The notes below the pieces were generated by a model. It was given only the letters and a program-made list of their open reading frames with translations. It had not been told where the DNA came from and made no database searches. 64,000 nucleotides of DNA, taken from NCBI RefSeq assembly GCF_014489635.1, contig NZ_CP060828.1, forward strand, positions 744,001 through 808,000, given 5' to 3'. The translations under genes and the position numbers were made by a program. Shown here piece by piece: positions 53,302 to 62,500 of the stretch. The stretch is from Streptomyces roseirectus (GTDB lineage Bacteria; Actinomycetota; Actinomycetes; Streptomycetales; Streptomycetaceae). Position 1 is the first letter of the stretch, and each line of letters starts with the position of its first letter.

Positions 53302-53958
53302 TCACCCCACGACGAACGGCAACAGGTCGGCCGTCGCGCCGAGTTCGGCCCGCTGTGCCGGCGTCGGTGCGCGTCGGCCGGTGGCGACGAGGAGGGCGTC
53401 CGGGTCGGAGAAGGACGCCGGGAGGGCCGTCCCGGTGACGCGTTCCAGGAGGTTCCGGGTGGCGGCGAGTCCTTCGGCGGGCGGGCCGGGGGCGTCGGGG
53501 AGGTGGGCGACGAGGTCGAGGTGGTGCAGCGTCCACTCCAGGACGTACGCGGTGAGGTAGTCGCCTGCGGTGAGGACCATGTCCTGGGTGGTGACGCGCC
53601 GCGCCGGGTCGGCGAGTTGTGCGGCGCGTCCGGCGGCCGATCCGACGTCGTCCAGGTGGAAGGCGAGCAGCGCCGGGTCCTCGTAGGCGGCGGCGAGGCG
53701 GACGGTCAGGGCGTCGAGGGGGTCGTCGCCGGTGGGCGGGGTGTGGGTGAGGGTCCAGTAGGTCGCGGCGTCGTGGGTGGGTGAGGCGTCGGTGGGGGTG
53801 GCGAGGGTGATCAGGACGTCCTGGGCGTCGATCACGAGGTGGCACACCAGGTCCCGCACCAGCCATCCCGTACAGCCGGAGGGGCGGGCGAAGTCCTCGT
53901 CCGCAAGCCCGGCGACGGCCGCGCGCAGCGCCGTCCACGTCTGGGTGAAGAGGTCCAC
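53302..53958 (-). CDS. Mycothiol-dependent maleylpyruvate isomerase N-terminal domain protein
   Basis: A 218-residue DinB-superfamily protein of the MDMPI_N type. The N-terminal helix ALRAAVAGLADEDFARPSGC and WLVRDLVCHLVIDAQDV contain the first metal His. EWTLHHLDLVAHL supplies the paired histidines of the zinc site. Such proteins use mycothiol as cofactor or merely share the fold. GTG 53958 is the chosen start. It lies in a minus-strand run with the MarR gene downstream and the histidine kinase upstream; no clear pathway partner is seen. Confidence 0.8.
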   Translation of the reverse strand: MDLFTQTWTALRAAVAGLADEDFARPSGCTGWLVRDLVCHLVIDAQDVLITLATPTDASPTHDAATYWTLTHTPPTGDDPLDALTVRLAAAYEDPALLAFHLDDVGSAAGRAAQLADPARRVTTQDMVLTAGDYLTAYVLEWTLHHLDLVAHLPDAPGPPAEGLAATRNLLERVTGTALPASFSDPDALLVATGRRAPTPAQRAELGATADLLPFVVG

Positions 53959-53981
53959 GCGAGCACGGTACCCGCAGGGCG

Positions 53982-54059
53982 GCATCACATCGGCAGCAGC
54001 ACCCGCACCCGCCACCGCCGGCGTCACACCGGCAGCAGTGCCCGCACCCGCCACCCCTT
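53982..54059. repeat. Tandem 39-bp duplication at the 3' end of the kinase gene
   Basis: GCATCACATCGGCAGCAGCA at 53982 and GCGTCACACCGGCAGCAGTG at 54021 begin two copies that match at about 31 of the first 35 positions. The second copy encodes the last residues (VRALLPV) and stop of the histidine kinase. The first copy reproduces the same ending outside the gene. Confidence 0.7.
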
Positions 54060-55148
54060 CTCCCCCGGCCCCGCCTCCAGTTCCCCGCCCAGTGCCGTGA
54101 CCCGCTCCCGCAGTCCGACCAGGCCGAAGCCGCCGCCGCGCGCCTCGTCCGGGAGCGGTGCCCCGCCGCGCCCGTCGTCGCTGACGGTCACCTCAAGACA
54201 CGGCCCGGCCAGGCGCAGGGTGACGGTGATCTCGGTGGCGTCGCCCGCGTGCCGGCGCGCGTTGGTGAGGGCTTCCTGGACGACGCGGTAGGCGGCGGCC
54301 TGGACCTCGTGCGGCAGTTCGTCGTGGACGCCGTCGTCGCGCCGCAGGGTCACGGGTGTGCCGGCGAAGCCCCGTGCCAGTTCCCCGATCCCGGCGAGGT
54401 CGCCCACCGGCCGGTGCGCGGCCGGCTCGGACTCGCGCAGGACCCCGAGGGTGCGCCGCATCGACGCGAGCGCTTCGGTGGCCGCGTCCTGGATGCCCCC
54501 GAGGACCGGGTCGAGTCCTTCGCGGGACCCGGCGGTCATCATGCGGGCCATCTGCGTCTGCACGAGGATCCCGGTGACGTGGTGGGCGACGAAGTCGTGC
54601 AGGTCCGCCGCGATCGCCACCCGCTCCTGACGGCGCGTCTCCGCGACGGCGACGGCCCGCCGGAAGTCCAGCGACCGCAGATACCCGGCGAACCCGGCGA
54701 CGGAGACGGCCAGCAGCAGCCCGACGGCGACGTACACCGTCCCCTCGTCCCCCGCGGGCGTGGACACGTACCGGGCCGGTGTCGCGAGCAGCGCGCCCGC
54801 GTCAAGGACCGCGCACACCGCCGCCCAGCGCGCCGGCACGTGCCGCACCGCGTTGAACAGCAGGCACAGCAGCAGCGCCACCTCCCCGGGCCCGAAGGGG
54901 ACGTCCCGGTGCCGTGCCACCGCCGTCGCCGTGCAGAGCAGGGACAGCAGGGCGGGGACGGCGGTGCGCGCCTGCGGGGTGAGCCAGGGCGGGCGGCGCC
55001 CGGCGGGCCACAGGACGGCGGCGAGGCCGGTGCCGACGGCCAGGGCGGGCAGCGGCAGGGCGGCGCCGGCGAGGTGGACGACGAGGAGGTCGACGAAGGC
55101 CGCCGCGAGCAGGGCGCCGACGGCGAAGCCCCGGACGGTGGATCGCAT
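54024..55148 (-). CDS. Two-component sensor histidine kinase, NarL type (orphan)
   Basis: A 374-residue HisKA_3 sensor kinase. The N-terminal half has about four to five membrane helices with short loops and no extracellular sensor domain. The phospho-acceptor box is RVAIAADLHDFVAHHVTGIL. The ATPase has EALTNARRHAGDATEITVTL (N box), VSDDGRGG (G1) and GGGFGLVGLRERV (G2). Streptomycete kinases of this kind are nearly always followed by a LuxR-type response regulator; here the next gene is a DinB protein. Either the partner was lost or it acts elsewhere. Confidence 0.9.
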   Translation of the reverse strand: MRSTVRGFAVGALLAAAFVDLLVVHLAGAALPLPALAVGTGLAAVLWPAGRRPPWLTPQARTAVPALLSLLCTATAVARHRDVPFGPGEVALLLCLLFNAVRHVPARWAAVCAVLDAGALLATPARYVSTPAGDEGTVYVAVGLLLAVSVAGFAGYLRSLDFRRAVAVAETRRQERVAIAADLHDFVAHHVTGILVQTQMARMMTAGSREGLDPVLGGIQDAATEALASMRRTLGVLRESEPAAHRPVGDLAGIGELARGFAGTPVTLRRDDGVHDELPHEVQAAAYRVVQEALTNARRHAGDATEITVTLRLAGPCLEVTVSDDGRGGAPLPDEARGGGFGLVGLRERVTALGGELEAGPGEKGWRVRALLPV

Positions 55149-55212
55149 GCCGCACACCGTAACGGGGACGAGCTGGTACGTTCCGACTCCCGAGAGCGTT
55201 GGGAGCGCGACC

Positions 55213-55617
55213 GTGCCGGACACCAGGTTCCTCCTCGGCGCCGTCGCCGGGGCGGCCACCGTCCTCCTCGCCGGCGGCGCCCTCACCCGCGCGCTCTCCA
55301 CGACCGAGTCGACGACCCGGCTGGACGAGTTCGACACCGTCTGGCTCGACGGCCGCAAGGCCCTCGCGCCGAACATCGTCGCCGGTCGCACGGAGGGCAG
55401 GTACCACCCGCTGCCCTGGGTCGGCTTCCGCGTCCACGGGGTCAGTTGCCCCGGCGCGCTGCTCGCGGTCGCCGGGACGAGGATGACGTGCACCGGGCGC
55501 CGGGAGGACGGCACGGTCGTCGGCATCCCCGTCACGGTCGTCAACGCGACGGACACCCACATCACCTGGAAGTTCGACCGGTGCGGGTGCGCCACCGGCG
55601 CCGGCGTCAGCCCTTGA
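55213..55617 (+). CDS. Small membrane-anchored DUF4333-like protein
   Basis: A 134-residue protein with an N-terminal uncleaved or signal-anchor helix (FLLGAVAGAATVLLAGGALT). A small domain follows with VSCPGALLAVAGTRMTCTGR and a ITWKFDRCGC end. The C-x(14)-C spacing, GTxxxC and beta-rich pattern resemble DUF4333 domains of actinobacterial exported proteins. GTG 55213 is the likely start. It is divergent from the histidine kinase and convergent with the TauD gene, overlapping its end by 11 bases. Confidence 0.68.
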   Translation: MPDTRFLLGAVAGAATVLLAGGALTRALSTTESTTRLDEFDTVWLDGRKALAPNIVAGRTEGRYHPLPWVGFRVHGVSCPGALLAVAGTRMTCTGRREDGTVVGIPVTVVNATDTHITWKFDRCGCATGAGVSP

Positions 55618-56479
55618 CGGGCCCGCCGTTGATGGCGACGCGCCGGCCGTAGCGGGCGTAGGGGTAGTAGTCGTACGTCGCGTGGTGCTGGACGCACCGG
55701 TTGTCCCAGAAGACGAGCGTGTCCGGGGCCCAGCGGACCCGGCAGTGCAGGACCGGCCTGCGGGCGATCGTGTCGAAGAGCAGGTCGAGCAGGGCCCGGC
55801 TCTCGTCGGCGGACAGCTGCGGGATGCGGCTGGTGTACGCCTTGTTGACGTACAGCAGCGGGCGGTCGGTCTCGGGGTGGCGGGCGACGACCGGGTGTTC
55901 GCTCTTGGGGACGACGTAGTCCGGGGGCAGCGGGTAGCCCGCGAGGGCCTGCGCGCCGTCGTGGATCGCGGTCAGCGGGTCCAGCAGGGCGCGCATCGCC
56001 GGGGAGAGCATCGCGTAGGCGAGGTGCATGTTGGCGAACAGGGTGTCGCCGCCGCAGCCCGGTTCGGGGATCTCGGTGATGTGGAGCATCGAGCCCAGGG
56101 AGGGTTCGGCGTCGGCGGTGCCGTCCGCGTGCCAGCCGTTGCCGGCCACGTTCGCGGCGGCCGACGTCGTGCGGATCTCCAGGATGTGCGGGTCGCCCTC
56201 GGGCGGCGGCGGGTTGACGGGGCGCAGTTCGCCGAAGGCGGCGGCGAAGCGCTTGTGGTCCTCGGGGGTGATCTTCTGGTCGCGGAAGACGAGGACGTGG
56301 TGGTCGCGGAAGGCGGTCCGGATCTCCTCCAGCTGGTCCTCCGGGATCTCCCGCGCCAGGTCGACGCCGGAGACCTCCGCGCCCAGCACGGGCGTGATCC
56401 GTTCGACGGTGAGTGTGCGGTAGGGGTGCGCGGGACGTGTGGTCACCGCTTCCAGCGCTTCGCGCTCGTACGACTCCAT
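55607..56479 (-). CDS. TauD/TfdA-family Fe(II)/2-oxoglutarate dioxygenase
   Basis: A 290-residue non-heme iron dioxygenase. The iron triad is His117 and Asp119 in NGWHADGTAD and a distal His in VQHHATYDYY; Arg near 280 in RYGRRVAI binds 2-oxoglutarate. GGAGG with an 8-base spacer precedes ATG 56479. It starts 29 bases after the NRPS-PKS stop on the same strand, so it belongs to that pathway. The natural role is hydroxylation of an unactivated carbon. With a proline-specific module upstream, the pyrrolidine ring is the obvious target, as in detoxin/rimosamide-type assembly. Confidence 0.88.
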   Translation of the reverse strand: MESYEREALEAVTTRPAHPYRTLTVERITPVLGAEVSGVDLAREIPEDQLEEIRTAFRDHHVLVFRDQKITPEDHKRFAAAFGELRPVNPPPPEGDPHILEIRTTSAAANVAGNGWHADGTADAEPSLGSMLHITEIPEPGCGGDTLFANMHLAYAMLSPAMRALLDPLTAIHDGAQALAGYPLPPDYVVPKSEHPVVARHPETDRPLLYVNKAYTSRIPQLSADESRALLDLLFDTIARRPVLHCRVRWAPDTLVFWDNRCVQHHATYDYYPYARYGRRVAINGGPVKG

Positions 56480-56508
56480 GTCGTCAACCTCCAAAGGGGG
56501 ATGGGGAT

Positions 56509-59500
56509 CTACAGGTGCGCCCTGATGGCCTCGGCCACCGTGTCGACGTGGGGTGCCGCGACGACGCCGTAGTGGTCCGTGGGCAGGTGGCCGATGACGG
56601 CGGACGGGGGCAGGCAGTCACTCCACTGCCGGTCCTGTTCGTGCAGGGCGACGCGGGCGGGGATGTCCGCACTGCGGTGCTCGGCCAGCCACAGACGCGT
56701 GGGGACGGCGGCCAGGGGCCGTACCCGGTGCTCGCCGAGGCTGCGCAGGTTCGCGCGGCAGCAGCGGGCCAGCCGCTCGGCGTACGCCTGGGCGTGCCCG
56801 GCCGGCGACGAGGAGGCGCCGAGTTCGGCGGCGAACACCTTCTCCAGGTGCGCCTCGTCGTAGGCGGCGACCAGTTCCTTCGCCCGGGGCGGCGGCGGGT
56901 CCAGCAGGTGGAGGGCCGCCGGTGGCCGGCCGGCCTCCTCGGCGAGGCCCGCCATCTCCATCGCCACCCGGGCGCCGTAGGACCATCCGGCCAGGTGGAG
57001 CCGGTGATCCGGGCCGCCGAAGCGCTCCCGCAGCGCGGCGTCGTACTGCCGGGCCCGTTCGGTCAGCGACCAGACGGGCGCCCCGCTGTCACGGAGTGCC
57101 GGGTCGGCGATGAGGCACACGGTCGGCGCCGGACCGAGCGCCGCCACCAAGGGGCGGTACGCCTGGATGTCCCCGCCGACGGGGTGCACCAGGCACAGGA
57201 CGGCCGGGCCGGTGCCCTCCTGCCAGACGTCGAGGACGACGTGGGCGGGTGCCTCGGGGGTGGGCTCGGCGGCGGTGAGGGCCGCCTCGACGTGTTTCAG
57301 GACCTCCGTGAGGCTGACGCGGTGGCTCAGGGAGGTGAGGTCGATCTCGACGCCGTGGTCGTCCTCGATCTGGGCGAGGAGGCTGATCAGGGTCAGCGAG
57401 TCGGCGCCCAGGTCGTAGAGGGAGTCCTCGGGGTCGAGTTCGGCCACGCCGAGCAGGTCGCGGATCACCCGGGCCAGGGATTCCGCCCGCTCCCCGGTGG
57501 CACCGACGGCTTCGCGGGCCGGCCCGGGTTCCGGGGCGCCGGCGGGGCTGTAGAAGGCCCGGGAGGCGTCGAGGTCGGTGGTGGAGACGAGGAGTTGGGG
57601 CAGTTTCAGGGCCAGGGCCCGCGCGAAGACCGTCTTGCCCTCCTCGACGCTCAGGCCGACCGCGAGGTGCGCCTGGTGGCGGCTGTCGCCGCCCAGGGCC
57701 CGGGTCGCCATGCCGGTCTCGCTCCAGATGTCCCAGTCGACGCCGATCCGGACGGTCGTCTCGCTCTCGTCGGCCCGGTGGTGGGCGAAGCCGTCGAGGA
57801 GACCCGCACCGGCCGCGTAGTCGCTCTGGCCGACCCCGCCGAGCAGGGCGGACATCGACGAGCAGTACACCGCGTACTCCGGGCGGTGGGCCCCGATCAG
57901 GTGCTCGACGACGAGTGCGCCCCGCTCGCGGACCGCGGCGGCCTCGCGCGCCGCGCCGGCGTCACGCCGGACGAGCAGCCCGCCGTGTCCGAGACCGGCC
58001 GCGTGGACGACGCCGTCCAGCCGTGCCGTGTGCTCGGCGACGGCCGCCGCGACCTCGTGCGCGGTCATGGTCGCGAGGTCCGCCGGGACGAGGCCGACGC
58101 GGTGGGCCCAGCCGGTCAGCTCCTCGGGCAGGCGCGGGTTCCTCGACAGCAGCAGGACCCGGCCCCGGGTGTGTTCGAGCAGCCAGGCCGCGACGGCGCG
58201 GCCGATGCCGCCCGTGCCGCCGAGCACCAGGTGGACGGTGTCCGCCCCGGCCGGCACGGAGGGCCGGGTGCCGTCCGGTTCCGGTACGGGGGTGGTGCCC
58301 GGCCGCCACCAATAGCCCTGCCGCAGCGCGAGCCGGCGCGGCAGGGGCGGCCCGGCCTCGTGGCTCGCGGCGACGGCCGAGGCCACGTGTCCGGCCCAGC
58401 GGGTGAGGTCGCCGTCGGGGAGGTCGAGCCAGTGGCCGTGCAGGGCGGACTCCTGCGGGGCGACCTCGACCGGCCCGGCCAGGAGCGCCAGTTCGGGGCG
58501 TTGCACCGATCCATTCACGGACTGAGCGCCGTAGGAGAGCCACCACACACGGGGCGAGCCGGTCCGCCCGGCCAGCGCCTGCGCCAGGGCCGCCGTGCTG
58601 TCCAGGCAGGTGTGCCGGGCGTGGGCCAGGGCGTCGGCGCCGACAGGACCGGTCACGCCTAGGGGCAGGGCGTGCACCCACTCCGTGTCAGCGAGAGCCT
58701 TTTCAGGCAGCGCGTCGAGGAGCTTGCTCAGGGACGCCGGGTCGGCGGGGTCCACGTCGTAGGCGTCCGGTCCCCTGCGGGCGAAGGCGTCGGCCGGGTG
58801 GACCCGGATCACCCGTGGCGCGACCGCCTCGAAGGGGGCGAGCGCTGCCGACGGGGTGTTCTCGGGGGCGACGACGACCACGGCGGACGCGCGGCCGGCC
58901 GGTCCGGCGGGGTCCGCGACGGTGGCGCGGCGCAGGCGGACCCAGTGCGGCTGGTGCAGCCAGTTCTCCGGGGGCAGCCGCCGGGGCGCGGCCGATTCCT
59001 GGGGCCGTCGCTCGAAGTCGTACTCCGCGAGGGAGAACGACGGGGGCGGGAAGTCCCAGGGCGCCGGGGCGGCGCCCGTCCCCCAGTCGACGGGGTGTCC
59101 GGCGGTCCAGTCCTCGGCGAGTTCGCGGGCCGTGCGGCCGGTCGCGTGGACCACTGCGGCGTCCGGGTCGGCGATGCCGGGCGGGACCTCGCCCGCGGCC
59201 ACGGCTCGGAGCACGCGCACGGCATCGGCGGCGTCCGTCACCGGGGCCGCGATCCGCAGGCGGCGGGCGGGCAGTCCGGCCTGGAGGTGGCGCAGCACCG
59301 ACGCGTGGCGCTCCGGGTGCTGGTCGAGGTAGTCGGCGATCCGGGCGGCGTCGGCGGTGAGGGCGTCCGTGCTGGAGGCCGACAGGACGAGGCAGCCGGG
59401 GATCTCGGGGGCCGTCGCAGGGGCGGGCGCGGTGTCCTGTTCCACGACGACGTGGGCGTTGGTGCCGCCGATCCCGAAGCTGCTGACGGCGGCGACCCGG

Positions 59501-62500
59501 GCGCGTCCCTCGGGCCAGGGCGTGGCCTTCGCCGGGACGTGGAAGGGGGTGGGGTCGGGGCCGATCTCGGGGTTGAAGGCACGGAAGTTGAGGGTGGGCG
59601 GGAGCACTCCGTGGCGCACGGCGAGGACCGCGCGCACGAGGCCGACCACACCGGCGGCGGCGCCCAGGTGGCCGAGCTGGCTCTTGACGGAGCTGAGGGC
59701 GCAGCGGCCGGACTCGTCCACGTCGAACGCCTGCCGCAGCGCCGCCACCTCGATCGGGTCGCCCAGCCGGGTGCCGGTGCCGTGGGCCTCCACGTAGCCG
59801 AGGTCGGCGCCGGTGCGGCCGGCCCGGGACAGGGCGCTGCGGATCACCTCCCGCTGTCCGGCCAGGGACGGCGCGGTGTAACTCATCTTCGCCGCGCCGT
59901 CGTTGTTGATCGCCGAGCCGGTGACGATCGCGTGGACGGTGTCGCCGTCGCGGCGGGCTTGCCGCAGCGTCTTGAGGACGACGACGCCGACGCCGCTCGC
60001 GCCGACCGTGCCGGTGGCGTCGTCGCTGAAGGGCCGGCAGTCGCCGTCCGCCGAGAAGATGTGCTGGGGGCGGTAGCGGTAGCCGCCGGTCAGTGTGGGG
60101 TCGACGAGGACGCCGGCGGCGAGCATCACGTCGGCCTCGCCCTGCCGGAGCAGGCCGGCGGCGAGGTGCACGGCGACCAGGGAGCTGGAGCAGGCCGTCT
60201 GGGCGCTGAGGACGGGGCCGGTGAGGCCGAGGTGGTAGGCCGCCTTGGTGGCCAGGAAGTCCTTCTCGTGGTGCAGGGCGAGCTGGAAGCCGTCGGGCAG
60301 CCGGTCGGGGTCCGCCTCGCGCAGCAGGGACTGGAAGTAGGTGTTCTCCCCCGCGCCGGCCACCAGGCCCACGCGGGTGGCCGAGGTGTCCGCGACTCCG
60401 GCGTGTGCCAGGGCCTGCACGGCGGCCATCAGCAGGTGGCGCTGCTGGGGGTCCATCAGGCGTGCTTCCTGGGGGCTGATGCCGAAGTGGCCCGGGTCGA
60501 AGGCGAGCATGCCGTCGAGGGTGCTGTGCACGCCGACGACTCCCTCGGGCGCGTCGACGGGCCGGATTCCGGTGCCGCCGGAGACCACCAGGTCCCAGAA
60601 GGCGGCCAGGTCCGGGGCGCCGGGCAGCCGTACGGCCATGCCGACGACCGCGATGGGCTCGCCGGGGTCGGGGGTCTCGACGTCGTGCGCGGTGGGCGGG
60701 GCTGATGGCTGCGGGGTGGTGAGGTGGCGGGCCAGGGAGCGGACGGTGACGTGCTCGAACAGGTCGGCGACGTTGAAGCGCAGGCCGAGTGCCGTGGTGC
60801 AGCGCAGGTGGAAGCGCATCAGGGTGAGGCTGGAGGCGCCCGCCTCGAAGAACGTCTGGTCCGGGGCGATCGGCGCGCCGGTGACCTCCTCGAAGGCGGC
60901 GGTGAGGCGTTCCTCCTCGGGGGTCAGGCCCGTGCGGGCGGTCGCCGAGCGGCGTATCTCCTCGCCGGGTGCCCGCACGACCGCCTGCCGGTCCAGCTTG
61001 CCGCTGGGGGTGCGGGGAAGCCTCTCCAGTTCGCGGAAGCGGTCCACCCGTACGTAGGTGGGCAGCAGGGCGGACAGGTGCGCGTTCAGGTCGTCGGCGG
61101 ACGGTGTCTCGCCACGGATCTCCAGGCCCGCCGTCAGCCGGTCGCCGTCGGCGGTGACGGCGGCGTTGACCACGGCGGGGTGGCGCAGCAGGGCCGCCTC
61201 GACGGAGCCGAGTTCGAGCCGGTGGCCGCTCAGTTTGATCTGCTGGTCGTCGCGGCCCGCGTAGTGCAGCAGGCCCGCACGGTCGAAGTACGCCCGGTCG
61301 CCGCTGCGGTAGAACAGCCCGGCGCCGGGGAGTTCGGTGAACCGGGAGTCGTTCAGCGCGGGGTCGCCGAGGTAGCAGCGGGTGGTCATGGTCCCGCCGA
61401 TCAGCAGCTCGCCGGTGCGTCCGGCCGGCACCGGGTCGCCCTGGGCGTCCACCACCCGCAGGTCGGCGCCTGCCACCGGGCGTCCGATGGCGGGGCGCTC
61501 GGGCCACCGTGCGGGGTCGCCCTCCAGGCACAGGGCGCTGACCACATGGGTCTCGGTCGGCCCGTAGTGGTTGAACAGCCGCGCGCCGGGCAGCCCGGCG
61601 AACCAGCGGCGGATGCTGTCGGTGCACACCAACTGCTCGCCCGCGGTGACCACTTCACGCAGCCGGGAGGGATACCGGTTCAGCCGGACCGCGTACTCGG
61701 CGAGCAGGTTCAGGGCCACGTAGGGCATGAAGATCCGCTCGGCGCCGGTGGCCTCCAGCCGGTCCAGGAGCGCGGGGGCGTCCTGACGCCACTCGGGGCG
61801 GACGAGGTGGAGGCTGCCGCCGGTGCACAGGGTCCCGAAGATCTCCTGGAAGGAGACGTCGAACGCCAGCTTCGAGAACTGCTGGGTCGCGGCCGGGGCG
61901 GTCAGACCGCCGGGGCCGGACTGCCACCCGATCAGGTCGCACAGGGTCCGGTCGTGGATCTGCACGCCCTTGGGGACGCCGGTGGAGCCCGAGGTGAACA
62001 GCGTGTAGAGGGGGCGGGCTCCCTCGTGCGCCGGAGTGCCGGCCGTGCGCGAGTCGTCCGTGCGCGGGTCATCCGTGCGCGCGTCGACGAGGTGGCGCAC
62101 CACCCCGTCCGGGAGCAACGCCTGAAGCGCCGGTGCGCTGTCCCGTGTGGTCAGGACGCACAGCGGGTCGGTCTGTTCCAGGACCCGGCGCAGCACGTCG
62201 GCCGGGTAGGAGGGGTCGAGGGGGACGGCGGTGACGTTCAGCCGTGCCAGCGCCAGCAGCGCCGTCACGTGTTCGACCGAGGGGTCCAGGTACAGGGCCG
62301 CCCGGCAGGGGGTGTCGTCGGCCGGGACCGGGTAGCGGCCGGCCAGTTCGGCGGCGAGGGCGGCGGCGCGGGCGTCGAGGGCCGCGTAGCTGAGGGCGGC
62401 GCCGTCGGCCGTGACGACGGCGGGGGCGTCCGGGGTGCGGGCGACCTGGCGGGCGAAGCCTTCGGCGACCGTGGTGAAGCCGGGCCGCGGGGCGGGGCCT

